DNA of 64,000 bases from Lysinibacillus fusiformis. GTDB taxonomy: Bacteria; Bacillota; Bacilli; Bacillales_A; Planococcaceae. The DNA is taken from NCBI RefSeq assembly GCF_003049525.1, contig NZ_PYWL01000002.1, positions 558,001 through 622,000 on the forward strand. The letters run 5' to 3'. Position 1 is the first letter of the stretch. The number at the start of each line of letters is the position of its first letter. Below the pieces are notes generated by a model that saw only the letters and a list, made by a program, of their open reading frames with translations, was not told the origin of the DNA and ran no database searches. A program made the position numbers and the translations under genes. Below are positions 8,596 through 16,616 of the stretch, piece after piece.

Positions 8596-8634
8596 TTGAA
8601 AAAGTTAGGATTTGATAGATATGATCGTGTGTAA
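8596..8634 (+). CDS. Possible leader peptide overlapping aspartokinase start
   Basis: The strong GGAGGA site (8579-8584) is 37 bases from the aspartokinase ATG, but 11-12 bases from a TTG at 8596. That TTG opens a 12-codon frame (MKKLGFDRYDRV) that stops at 8632-8634, inside the kinase gene. Translation of this peptide could couple to or compete with the kinase start. This is inference from spacing. Confidence 0.35.
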   Translation: MKKLGFDRYDRV

Positions 8635-9979
8635 ATTTGGTGGAACATCTGTAGCAAACGCAGAACAAATTCAAAAAGTAGCAAATATTGTGAAATCTAA
8701 TCCGGCACGTAAAATCGTTGCCGTTTCAGCACCAGGTAAACGATCTGGTGACGATATAAAAGTAACCGATCTATTAATACAATTAGCAACTGCCGCGTTA
8801 CAACATGAAGATACCGAAGACAAATTGCATATTGTAGTCGATCGTTTTCGAGCAATTGCAGATGGTTTAGGGTTAGATGATGCCATTTGTGACGTGATTG
8901 CGGAAGATTTACGTGAACGTGTACAAGGTGACAAAACAAACGTGGAATTATTCATTGATAGCATTAAAGCAGCAGGTGAAGATAATAACGCCAAGCTTAT
9001 TGCCGCTTATTTTAATGCAATTGGAATGCCCGCACGCTATGTAAGTCCTAAGGATGGATTAGTGGTCAATGATTTACCTGAACGAACATTTGCTTTACCC
9101 GAAGCGTATGCTAATTTAGCCCCTTTAAAACACACAAAAGAAATTATTGTGTTCCCAGGGTTCTTCGGTTACACTAAAGCGGGCGTATTGCGGACATTTG
9201 ACCGCGGAGGCTCTGATATTACTGGCTCCATTTTAGCAGCAGCTGTTGAAGCGGAGTTATATGAAAACTTTACGGATGTGGATTGTGTGTTCTCCGCGAA
9301 TCCGAAGGTTGTCAATGATCCAGTGGAAATTAAAGAAATTACGTATCGCGAAATGCGCGAATTATCATATGCAGGCTTTTCAGTGTTCCATGATGAAGCA
9401 TTAATGCCTGTCTACAAGATTGGGGTGCCCGTTAACATAAAAAATACAAATAATCCATCAGCCCCAGGTACTCGTATCGTACCAAGTCGTCCTGCAACAG
9501 GTCGTCCCGTTACAGGTATCTCGGCAGACAGTGGTTTTTCAACTTTATATGTCTCTAAATATTTGATGAATCGTGAAGTAGGCTTTGGACGAAAGCTACT
9601 ACAAATTTTAGAAGATGAAAATATTTCTTATGAACACACACCTTCTGGCTTAGACGATATTTCAGTCATTATGCGTTCGAATCAGATATCACCTGATAAT
9701 GAAGAGCGTATTATTAGTCGAGTGAAAGAAGAGCTACATGCTGAATATGTAGAAATGCGTCATGGTTTTTCGATGATCGTGATTGTTGGTGAAGGTATGC
9801 GCCATAACACAGGTCTAGCTGCGCGTGCTGCTACAGCGATTTCAAGAACCGGCGCAAACATTGAAATGATCAATCAAGGCTCTTCTGAAGTAAGTCTCGT
9901 TTTTGGAGTACTTCAGGAATTTGAAAACCGCATTTTACAGGCGTTATATGAAGAATTTTTTGCCCATGCGAAAGCTTAA
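8621..9979 (+). CDS. Aspartate kinase (monofunctional, ThrD/YclM-like)
   Basis: About 452 residues from ATG 8621; a TTG at 8612 would add three residues, but the AGGA at 8607-8610 suits the ATG better. The kinase domain opens with the KFGGTS motif and carries FDRGGSDITGS near 200-210. Two ACT domains follow (about 300-450), including VGEGMRHNTGLAARA, where lysine or threonine usually binds for feedback control. It phosphorylates L-aspartate, the first step to lysine, threonine, methionine and diaminopimelate. A single-gene unit with its own promoter and terminator. Confidence 0.93.
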   Translation: MIVCKFGGTSVANAEQIQKVANIVKSNPARKIVAVSAPGKRSGDDIKVTDLLIQLATAALQHEDTEDKLHIVVDRFRAIADGLGLDDAICDVIAEDLRERVQGDKTNVELFIDSIKAAGEDNNAKLIAAYFNAIGMPARYVSPKDGLVVNDLPERTFALPEAYANLAPLKHTKEIIVFPGFFGYTKAGVLRTFDRGGSDITGSILAAAVEAELYENFTDVDCVFSANPKVVNDPVEIKEITYREMRELSYAGFSVFHDEALMPVYKIGVPVNIKNTNNPSAPGTRIVPSRPATGRPVTGISADSGFSTLYVSKYLMNREVGFGRKLLQILEDENISYEHTPSGLDDISVIMRSNQISPDNEERIISRVKEELHAEYVEMRHGFSMIVIVGEGMRHNTGLAARAATAISRTGANIEMINQGSSEVSLVFGVLQEFENRILQALYEEFFAHAKA

Positions 9980-9991
9980 TGACACAATTAT

Positions 9992-10032
9992 CACTAATCC
10001 AAGGGTTCCATACTTGGATTAGTGTTTTCTTT
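9992..10032 (+). terminator. Strong terminator after aspartokinase
   Basis: A 12-bp stem, CACTAATCCAAG with CTTGGATTAGTG, 9-base loop, followed by TTTTCTTTTT. Confidence 0.88.
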
Positions 10033-10083
10033 TTGCTAAGAATACGGTAAAATCGAGGGCATACATAGTTGGGAGGGTTTTTC

Positions 10084-10266
10084 GTGAAGAATTTAACGAT
10101 TGGTATGCTTTTTTCGGTTGTTGGGATACTTTTTGTCTGTTTAACGATTATGGATATTTTACCGTCATCGACAAAAACAATGAAAGTAGTTTACATAGCT
10201 ATTGGTTGGGTCTTTATCATCATTGGCTCCGTAATCCGCTTTAAAAATCTTAAACAAAAGCAGTAA
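10084..10266 (+). CDS. Small two-helix membrane protein
   Basis: 60 residues from GTG 10084, chosen because GGGAGGG lies 6 bases upstream; a TTG at 10069 would fall within the ribosome-site region. Two hydrophobic helices (about 5-22 and 35-52) are separated by a short DILPSSTKTMK loop and followed by a basic tail (RFKNLKQKQ). Function unknown. Confidence 0.65.
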   Translation: MKNLTIGMLFSVVGILFVCLTIMDILPSSTKTMKVVYIAIGWVFIIIGSVIRFKNLKQKQ

Positions 10267-10403
10267 CAACACGTCAAAATGGAATTGTGGCAACAGGCAA
10301 ACTTATGATACAATTTCAAAGAAAATAAATAATTTGAGTATTATGAAGTTGTTATTCTGTACAAACGTTCAGAAGGTTCAAATTTTAATAAAGAATCGAC
10401 AGT

Positions 10404-10436
10404 ACAAATTCTTCTTTGTAAGAATTTGTTTTTTTA
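10404..10436 (+). terminator. Terminator or attenuator just before the cobamide operon
   Basis: A 10-bp stem, ACAAATTCTT with AAGAATTTGT, 6-base loop, then seven T. It ends 35 bases before the cbiZ start and 140 bases after the preceding gene. It may simply end the upstream transcript, or act as an attenuator in the cob leader. I could not find the conserved boxes of a cobalamin riboswitch. Confidence 0.75.
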
Positions 10437-10471
10437 TGTTCATAATCTATTTATCGTCAGGAGGCGATTGA

Positions 10472-11155
10472 ATGCCCATACTTTCAAAGGATCATATTCA
10501 AATTTCTGACCAATATGTAGCACTTCAAGCGGTTTCACCTATGAAGGTTGTATCTTCTGCTATGCATAATCCAGGCTTTGGTTATTTTACTCATCTGATG
10601 AATCGGACTGTGCCCATTACGTATGATGATCGACAGCCACATCGTGATTTACAGCATTTTTTGCAGGCGCATGATTTTCCAGTCGATAACACAGTGGCGA
10701 TGATGACGGCAGTCCAAGCCAAATTTGCGACCATTCGTGATTTTACATATGAAGGTATTCATCTAGTCATTATGATTACTGCGGGTCTAGGCAATGCCGT
10801 AGATATTACACGTGCTTTTCATCGTGCGGAGCAATACCATGCAGGAACGATTAATACATGGGTGCTTATTAACGGGAGATTGTCTGATGAAGCGTTATTT
10901 CAGGCTATGATTTCGACAACGGAGGCGAAGGTGAAGGCGTTAGCGGATGAAGGTATAACTGATCCTACAACAGGCACGCAAGCAACCGGAACATCCACTG
11001 ATAGCTTACTCATTGCTGCTACAGAAGAAGGGGACTACCATCAATATGCCGGTCCTATCACAATGCTAGGCAAGGTCATTGGCTACGGTGTCTATGAAAC
11101 GATGCGTGAGGCTATTCGTAAATACAAAAAGGATAAAGAGGAGAAGGCGTTATGA
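10472..11155 (+). CDS. cbiZ: Adenosylcobinamide amidohydrolase CbiZ
   Basis: 227 residues with family features: a central MITAGLGNAVDI segment (about 109-120), NTWVLINGRLSDEA (about 129-142) and the signature GTQATGTSTDSLLIA near 168-182. CbiZ cleaves the aminopropanol side chain of adenosylcobinamide and of pseudo-cobalamin to give adenosylcobyric acid, the entry point for remodelling. It heads the operon, and its stop overlaps the cbiB ATG by four bases. AGGAGG precedes the ATG. Confidence 0.88.
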   Translation: MPILSKDHIQISDQYVALQAVSPMKVVSSAMHNPGFGYFTHLMNRTVPITYDDRQPHRDLQHFLQAHDFPVDNTVAMMTAVQAKFATIRDFTYEGIHLVIMITAGLGNAVDITRAFHRAEQYHAGTINTWVLINGRLSDEALFQAMISTTEAKVKALADEGITDPTTGTQATGTSTDSLLIAATEEGDYHQYAGPITMLGKVIGYGVYETMREAIRKYKKDKEEKAL

Positions 11156-12108
11156 TTGCCATAGTGATTGCCTGTATCATAGGAATTATATTCGATACTT
11201 TAGTAGGAGACCCTCCGAAGCTTCCGCATCCTGTGCGATGGATTGGCAAGCTGATTCAATCACAAACAGCTTTATGGAATCAAGGCAAATGGCGGAAACT
11301 GCGTGGTATGGTGATGGCACTTGCCGTTGTAGGGACAACGATGTTTGTGGTCACACTTATTTTACTACTCAGCTATCAGGTAAGCTTGATTTTTGGTGTT
11401 TTAGTCGAAGGGCTTCTAATAGGTATTGGGCTTGCACAACGTAGCTTAAAGGAGGCGGCACTGGCAGTTTATGAGCCCCTTGTAAAAGGTGATTTTGCGG
11501 AAGCGCGCGTCAAGTTATCATGGATTGTTGGGCGTGATACAGAAAAGCTGGGGGAAGATGAGATTGTGCGTGGTGTAGTAGAGACCGTTTCAGAAAATAC
11601 AAGTGATGGAGTGACCGCCCCACTATTTTATGCCTTTTTATTTGGTGCTATCGGTTTATGGGGCTACAAGGCTGTCAATACGTTAGATTCCATGGTCGGC
11701 TATAAAAATGAAACATACAAAGATTTTGGCATGTTTTCTGCCAAACTTGATGATGTCCTGAATTTTATTCCAAGTCGTATTACGGGCTTTCTTATCGTGC
11801 TAGGTACAAAAAATGAAACGAGTTACTCATTTGGACAACGATTAAAGCGTTGGGCGCAAGACGCTAAAAAGCATCCTAGTCCAAATAGTGGTTATTTAGA
11901 GGCCGCAACAGCAGTGCAGCTTGGCGTCCAACTAGGTGGGAAAAATACTTATCAAGGCGTTGTTTCGCATCGGGCGATTATGGGAGAAAAATTAGTTCCG
12001 TTAACAAAGGAACATATAATGGCATCTATTATTCATATGCGTATTGCCATGGTGCTCTTTACGCTTGTCATGTTAGCAGTGGAGGTGTTCATTTATGCTA
12101 TTACCTAA
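11152..12108 (+). CDS. cbiB: Adenosylcobinamide-phosphate synthase CbiB
   Basis: 318 residues, a multi-pass inner-membrane protein. It has the family-typical FDTLVGDPPKLPHPVRWIGK start (13-32), ENTSDGVTAPLFYA (about 148-161) and DSMVGYKNETYKDFG (about 179-193). It attaches aminopropanol phosphate to adenosylcobyric acid. It overlaps cobD by 14 bases, indicating translational coupling with the enzyme that makes its co-substrate. Confidence 0.93.
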   Translation: MIAIVIACIIGIIFDTLVGDPPKLPHPVRWIGKLIQSQTALWNQGKWRKLRGMVMALAVVGTTMFVVTLILLLSYQVSLIFGVLVEGLLIGIGLAQRSLKEAALAVYEPLVKGDFAEARVKLSWIVGRDTEKLGEDEIVRGVVETVSENTSDGVTAPLFYAFLFGAIGLWGYKAVNTLDSMVGYKNETYKDFGMFSAKLDDVLNFIPSRITGFLIVLGTKNETSYSFGQRLKRWAQDAKKHPSPNSGYLEAATAVQLGVQLGGKNTYQGVVSHRAIMGEKLVPLTKEHIMASIIHMRIAMVLFTLVMLAVEVFIYAIT

Positions 12109-13189
12109 TCACGGAGCAAATCCGCAAAATGTTTATCAGCAATTAGGTTTAACGATGCCTGAAGAGGTATATGATTTTAGTGAAAATGTCAATGCGGCAG
12201 GACCACCATCCTTTGTCGAGGCACGTTGGCGTACATTTTACCCGCTCATTCAACGCTATCCAGATCCAGATGGAGAGCCTTTTCTATCAAAGGTTGCTGC
12301 TTTTCATCAAGTGGCGAAGGATATGGTTTTACTAGGCAACGGGGCGTCAGAGCTCTTTAGTGTTATTGCGAGACGTTATGCGCAAAAGCGCGTTATTGTC
12401 GTCCATCCTACTTTTTCAGAATATGAGCGAACATTGCTAGCCGCAGGAGCTATTATTATTCCGGTTTTGGTGACGGACTTTATCCAATACACATTGCCAA
12501 TGGAACGACTTAAACAAGAAATGGTGGAAGCGGATGCACTTTATATTTGTACACCGAATAATCCAACAGGTGTATTGCCCAAAAAGGAAGTTTTACTAGC
12601 GTTATTAGAGCATGGTCGTGCTGTCAAATGTGAGCTTGTCATCGATGAAGCCTTTATGGATTGGGTCGATGAGGCGAATTCTCTCATGCATGAAAGTATG
12701 GAAAATTCACATGTCCTCGTTGTGCGTTCGATGACTAAAATGTACGCAATACCTGGCTTACGTCTTGGCTATTTAGTTGCTCATGCCTCTATTGTCAGTG
12801 AGCTAAAGGACATGCTGCCCCATTGGAATTTAAATGCCTTTGCACTGGTCATTGGTGCAGGCTGTTTGGATGAGCAGCAATATAGTCAGCAGGCAATTGC
12901 CTATGCGACAACGCAAAGAGAGCAGTTGCATCGTTATTTACAAGAAAACGGCTGTGTTGTCACTAATAGTGTGACGAATTACGTGTGCTTTTCCTTGCCA
13001 AAGGAACAGCAGTCGGATGCCTTTTTTACGTATTGTTTAGCACAAGGAGTTGTCCTGCGTCATACGAAAAACTTTAAAGGGTTACAGGGCGAATGGTTTC
13101 GTATTGGGATTAAAGATATTGCGGCCATGACGTATTTACATAATTGTCTGCAGGCGTGGTTTAACGCAAATAAGGGGAGAGAAAAGTGA
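12095..13189 (+). CDS. cobD: Threonine-phosphate decarboxylase CobD
   Basis: 364 residues, a PLP fold-type I aminotransferase-like enzyme. DFSENVNAAGPP (about 27-38) is the hallmark start of CobD. CTPNNPTGVLP near 151-161 binds cofactor, and the lysine in RSMTKMYAIPGLRLGY is the Schiff-base residue. It converts L-threonine O-3-phosphate to (R)-1-amino-2-propanol phosphate for CbiB. Close relatives are histidinol-phosphate aminotransferases, but the operon decides the call. Its stop overlaps the next start by four bases. Confidence 0.92.
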   Translation: MLLPNHGANPQNVYQQLGLTMPEEVYDFSENVNAAGPPSFVEARWRTFYPLIQRYPDPDGEPFLSKVAAFHQVAKDMVLLGNGASELFSVIARRYAQKRVIVVHPTFSEYERTLLAAGAIIIPVLVTDFIQYTLPMERLKQEMVEADALYICTPNNPTGVLPKKEVLLALLEHGRAVKCELVIDEAFMDWVDEANSLMHESMENSHVLVVRSMTKMYAIPGLRLGYLVAHASIVSELKDMLPHWNLNAFALVIGAGCLDEQQYSQQAIAYATTQREQLHRYLQENGCVVTNSVTNYVCFSLPKEQQSDAFFTYCLAQGVVLRHTKNFKGLQGEWFRIGIKDIAAMTYLHNCLQAWFNANKGREK

Positions 13190-13794
13190 CAACTTTTTAT
13201 CTAGTAAGACATGGGGAAACACAATGGAATCAGGAGCAAAGACTACAAGGATGGTTGGACTCTCCGTTAACGGACAATGGTAGGGAAGCGGCTGCTAAAT
13301 TACAGCAGCAACTACAGTTAATCCCATTTGCGGCAGCTTATTGTAGTTCAAGTGGTCGTGCGAAGGAGACGATGGATATTCTGACGGCTCATCGCCAATT
13401 ACCGGTTTACTATGAGGATAATTTACGGGAAATTTTTTTAGGGAATTGGCAAGGTAAGCGAATTGAGGACATTTTGATGACAAATGGGCTTGATTATGAA
13501 TTGTATACGAAATACCCTGCGCAATTTATCGCAACCCATACGGAAAGTTTTGGCGCTGTCACAGAAAGAGCGATGTATACGTTGAAAAAAATAGCGGAGC
13601 AACATCGTGATGAGCCTATTTTGATCGTTTCCCATGCGGTGACGATTAAATGCATGATTAATGCTATTTTACAACGCAATATTAGTGAGCTTTGGACAGC
13701 TCCTTATATTCATGGGACAAGTGTCACCGTGATTGAACGTCAGGGACAGCAGTGGGTAATCCAAGAGATTGGTACTCTACATCATTTACAATAG
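13186..13794 (+). CDS. Histidine phosphatase, CobC-like alpha-ribazole phosphatase
   Basis: 202 residues of the phosphoglycerate-mutase-like fold. The phospho-acceptor motif LVRHGETQWNQ is at 6-16 and the second catalytic histidine is in IVSHAVTIK near 146-154. In this operon it most likely removes phosphate from adenosylcobalamin phosphate or alpha-ribazole phosphate (CobC role). A general phosphatase cannot be excluded. GTG start overlaps the cobD stop; GGGGAGAG lies just upstream. Confidence 0.82.
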   Translation: MTTFYLVRHGETQWNQEQRLQGWLDSPLTDNGREAAAKLQQQLQLIPFAAAYCSSSGRAKETMDILTAHRQLPVYYEDNLREIFLGNWQGKRIEDILMTNGLDYELYTKYPAQFIATHTESFGAVTERAMYTLKKIAEQHRDEPILIVSHAVTIKCMINAILQRNISELWTAPYIHGTSVTVIERQGQQWVIQEIGTLHHLQ

Positions 13795-13806
13795 GAGGTA
13801 TTACGA

Positions 13807-14382
13807 ATGCCCCTCATTTTTATTACTGGTGGTGTGCGTAGTGGCAAATCTCATTTTGCAGAACAAGCCGCCATACAGCACTTCCAAGCACAGCCTAATA
13901 TAGAAAAACGTTTAATATATATAGCTTCTGGTATTGCTTTGGATGATGAAATGGAGAAGCGAATTGATCGTCATCAAGCTGATCGACTAGCCCAGCCAAT
14001 AAAATGGTTAACAGTGGAGGCCCCTTATGACATCGCACCCGTATTTGAGACACTCAAGGATGGGGATGTAGTGCTATGGGATTGCGTCACTACTTGGCTG
14101 ACGAATGCTTTTTATGAAGGTTATGATTGTGGAGCACCCTGTGTAACGAAGCCTGGCTGTTTAGCATCTAAGCTTCGAACTGTTAAACAGGCCATTCAAT
14201 CCCTGCAAACGAAGAACGTGACATTATTAGTGGTGTCGAATGAGCTGTTTGATGAGCCACCTTATCAGAACGAAGAGGTGGAGCTGTATCGAAGAACATT
14301 AGGACAGCTCCACCAATGGTTCGTAGCGTCGGCCCAAGTGGCGTATGAAATGAATTATGGTATCGTAAAGAGATGGAAATAA
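13807..14382 (+). CDS. cobU: Adenosylcobinamide kinase/guanylyltransferase CobU
   Basis: 191 residues. The P-loop GGVRSGKS is at 8-15, followed by the family block around DDEMEKRIDRHQADR (about 48-62), which holds the conserved histidine that carries GMP, and WDCVTTWLTN near 92-101. The C-terminus ends in a GIVKRWK variant of the usual tail. It phosphorylates adenosylcobinamide and then makes adenosylcobinamide-GDP. AGGAGG lies upstream. A much shorter relative is encoded at 15700-16092. Confidence 0.92.
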   Translation: MPLIFITGGVRSGKSHFAEQAAIQHFQAQPNIEKRLIYIASGIALDDEMEKRIDRHQADRLAQPIKWLTVEAPYDIAPVFETLKDGDVVLWDCVTTWLTNAFYEGYDCGAPCVTKPGCLASKLRTVKQAIQSLQTKNVTLLVVSNELFDEPPYQNEEVELYRRTLGQLHQWFVASAQVAYEMNYGIVKRWK

Positions 14383-14402
14383 TCGAGAAGGAAGGCAAGA
14401 CG

Positions 14403-15179
14403 ATGAAAAGTTTTTGGCATAGCCTGCTGTTGGCATTTCAATTTTTTACGGTTTTGCCCGTACATAAGGAATTACCTTTAACAAGGTCAACGATTACAGG
14501 GATGTTTGCTTGCTTGCCATGGCTAGGGGCATTGATGGGCACAACTGTAGCCGGAGTTCTTTACTGCCTTACACAATGGACGGCTAGTAGCGAGGTCATG
14601 CTTGCCTTTATCGTTATCGGGCTGTTTGCTTTATGGACAGGCGGTTTACATTTGGATGGCTTTATTGATATGGGAGATGCATATTTTTCTTATCGCGATC
14701 GGGACAAACGACTTGAGATTTTAGATGATCCTCGGGTTGGTGCTTTCGGAGTGCTATCAATACTTTTTTTGTTATTTGGGAAATTTGTCGTTTTACATGA
14801 GCTTTTTGTGCAAAATAAATTTGCACTATGGATGGTCGTATTCATTCCTTTTTTAACAAGGGTCGGCATGAGCTTTTATTTTATGTCACTTAACTGTTCA
14901 AAGGAAAAAGGCCTTGCCTATTTCTTTCAGTCGCATATCAACGTGAAATTATTAAAAATAATGATGCTACTGTCTCTTTTATTGGTCATGCCGGTTGTGC
15001 TGATCATCACAAAGTTCTCGATGCTACCAATACTATTAGTGATCGTTTTAGCATTTGCGCTCGTTATTTTTCGACAATTTACATTGCGTAATTTTGGCGG
15101 TGTCTCGGGTGATCTACTAGGTGCATCGATTGAAGGGGTGGAGGTTGTTCTATGGGTGACATTGTTACTGTGTGCTTAA
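14403..15179 (+). CDS. cobS: Adenosylcobinamide-GDP ribazoletransferase CobS
   Basis: 258 residues from ATG 14403, chosen because GGAAGG lies 7-12 bases upstream; an in-frame ATG at 14373 lies within cobU. It is a polytopic membrane protein with the conserved GGLHLDGFIDMGDAYFS segment (about 80-96) and the basic RDRDKRLEILDDPRVGAFG stretch (about 98-116). It joins adenosylcobinamide-GDP to alpha-ribazole (phosphate), the last assembly step. It overlaps the next gene by 28 bases. Confidence 0.93.
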   Translation: MKSFWHSLLLAFQFFTVLPVHKELPLTRSTITGMFACLPWLGALMGTTVAGVLYCLTQWTASSEVMLAFIVIGLFALWTGGLHLDGFIDMGDAYFSYRDRDKRLEILDDPRVGAFGVLSILFLLFGKFVVLHELFVQNKFALWMVVFIPFLTRVGMSFYFMSLNCSKEKGLAYFFQSHINVKLLKIMMLLSLLLVMPVVLIITKFSMLPILLVIVLAFALVIFRQFTLRNFGGVSGDLLGASIEGVEVVLWVTLLLCA

Positions 15180-15748
15180 TGCGGCATGCGCCCACAAAGG
15201 CCAATTTAGAAAAGCGTTATTTGGGGTGGACGGACGCACCATTAGCTGATATCTCCAAGCTCTCTGTAGTGGATGCAGGTGTCGAAAAGGTATATGGCAG
15301 CGATTTACAACGCTGTCGAGTCACAGCCGCCCATTATTTTCCGAATGCTAGCTATGAAGCAGATGAACGGTTTCGTGAATCCAATTTTGGTGAATTTGAG
15401 GGGAAAACCTATGAGGAGTTAAAGAAGGATGCTCGTTACCGTGCATGGTTGGATGACCCTATTCATTCGCCACCGCCACAAGGCGAGGCTTTTGATGATT
15501 TTGTGGCAAGAGTGGTAGAAGGCTTCAACCATTTACCAAAGAATGAGGATTGCTATGTTTTAGTCGTTCATGGCGGGGTGATTCGTGCCTTACTCGTTGC
15601 CTATGCGCCAATAGAGCAGCCGTTTTGGTCATACCAAGTGCCACATGATCATCAATTTAATTTAACATTTACTAGAAAGGCTTGGGAGGAGGGAGCTAGA
15701 TGCATGTTTTTATCGGAGGCGCCTATAGCGGAAAAACCGATTATGTAA
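15152..15748 (+). CDS. Second histidine phosphatase (CobC-like paralogue)
   Basis: 198 residues. The N-terminal catalytic motif reads LMRHAPTKAN (9-18), with Ala for the usual Gly, and keeps the second histidine in LVVHGGVIRALL (about 131-142). The FREANFGEFEGKTYEEL-like block (here FRESNFGEFEGKT) is typical of CobC-type alpha-ribazole phosphatases. It starts inside cobS and runs 49 bases into the next gene, a compact arrangement. It may be the true CobC, with the 13186 gene acting on another phosphoester. Confidence 0.78.
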   Translation: MGDIVTVCLMRHAPTKANLEKRYLGWTDAPLADISKLSVVDAGVEKVYGSDLQRCRVTAAHYFPNASYEADERFRESNFGEFEGKTYEELKKDARYRAWLDDPIHSPPPQGEAFDDFVARVVEGFNHLPKNEDCYVLVVHGGVIRALLVAYAPIEQPFWSYQVPHDHQFNLTFTRKAWEEGARCMFLSEAPIAEKPIM

Positions 15749-16092
15749 TGCGTTTATATGAACAACACGAGGTGGTACTTATCGATGGCGAACTACCGGA
15801 TGTTGCACCAGCCTGTGAAATCCTAGTCATTCAACATATGGAGAAATGGCTTATGACACAAAACCTTGAGGAAGATGAGCTGGTCGTACAATCCGCCCTC
15901 ACTAAGTTATCAGCCCTTGCCCAACATTGTTCGCTGGCACTTATTGTGACAGATATGGGCCGCGGTGTTGTACCGATGGAAAAACAAGCACGTTTATTAC
16001 GTGATACATGTGGCCGCCTATACCAAGCATTATTTGCTGAAGCGGAGCAAGTTGTGCGTATTTGGTACGGGATTGGCGAGCAACTCAAGTGA
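15700..16092 (+). CDS. Short CobU-like P-loop protein
   Basis: 130 residues, against about 190 for CobU. The P-loop GGAYSGKT is at 6-13, and the C-terminal half (VTDMGRGVVPMEKQARLLRDTCGRLYQAL) matches the end of classical CobU proteins. The middle block with the guanylylated histidine and the DCLTLW-like segment is missing. It may retain only kinase activity, or support the full-length CobU, whose own tail is unusual. It ends 32 bases before cblT. Confidence 0.75.
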   Translation: MHVFIGGAYSGKTDYVMRLYEQHEVVLIDGELPDVAPACEILVIQHMEKWLMTQNLEEDELVVQSALTKLSALAQHCSLALIVTDMGRGVVPMEKQARLLRDTCGRLYQALFAEAEQVVRIWYGIGEQLK

Positions 16093-16124
16093 GGTCAACA
16101 TACTAACGGAAAAGAGGAAATGCA

Positions 16125-16616
16125 ATGGATCGACAAAAATTAATGAAATGGATACTAACGGCTATGGTAGCGGCCATTTGTGCTGTAGGAGCCGCCATTA
16201 AAGTACCCGCTTTTATTTCAACGGCAGCTCTTGATTCAGCACCTGCCTTTTTAGGTGTGGTCTTTTTATCGCCATTATTAGCTGGGGTAGCTGGTCTCAT
16301 TGGTCATTTTATTAGCGCATTAACTGCTGGCTTCCCACTTGGCCCACTCCATGTAATTATTGCTATAGAAATGTTTATCGTTGTCTGGATTTTTGGGGTC
16401 ATGCATAAAAAAGGCATGCATGTATGGAAATGGCCAGTTGCCCTCATATTAAACGGCATCGTAGCACCACTGCCATTTTATTTTATTATCAGTCCTGCCT
16501 TTTTCTGGGGTGCTTTAGCGAGTATTTTCATAGCAACCGCTATTAATTTAATGATTGTCGCGGTAGTCATGCCCATTCTGTCAAAAGTTTTTGTGCGTAA
16601 GGCAGGTCGAGTTTAG
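16125..16616 (+). CDS. cblT: ECF-transporter S component, probable alpha-ribazole transporter CblT
   Basis: 163 residues with five to six membrane helices, the size of energy-coupling-factor substrate-binding subunits. It keeps the AALDSAPAFLG and GFPLGPLH segments (about 30-70) seen in the ThiW/CblT group. In Geobacillus and Listeria, CblT imports alpha-ribazole and works with CblS. The gene overlaps cblS by one base and sits in a cobamide operon without cobT, which supports this role over thiazole transport. Confidence 0.82.
   Translation: MDRQKLMKWILTAMVAAICAVGAAIKVPAFISTAALDSAPAFLGVVFLSPLLAGVAGLIGHFISALTAGFPLGPLHVIIAIEMFIVVWIFGVMHKKGMHVWKWPVALILNGIVAPLPFYFIISPAFFWGALASIFIATAINLMIVAVVMPILSKVFVRKAGRV

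Noticed and set aside
10267..10471. Cobalamin riboswitch before cbiZ
   Set aside because: The leader is short and I do not see the conserved B12-box words; only a terminator hairpin is supported.
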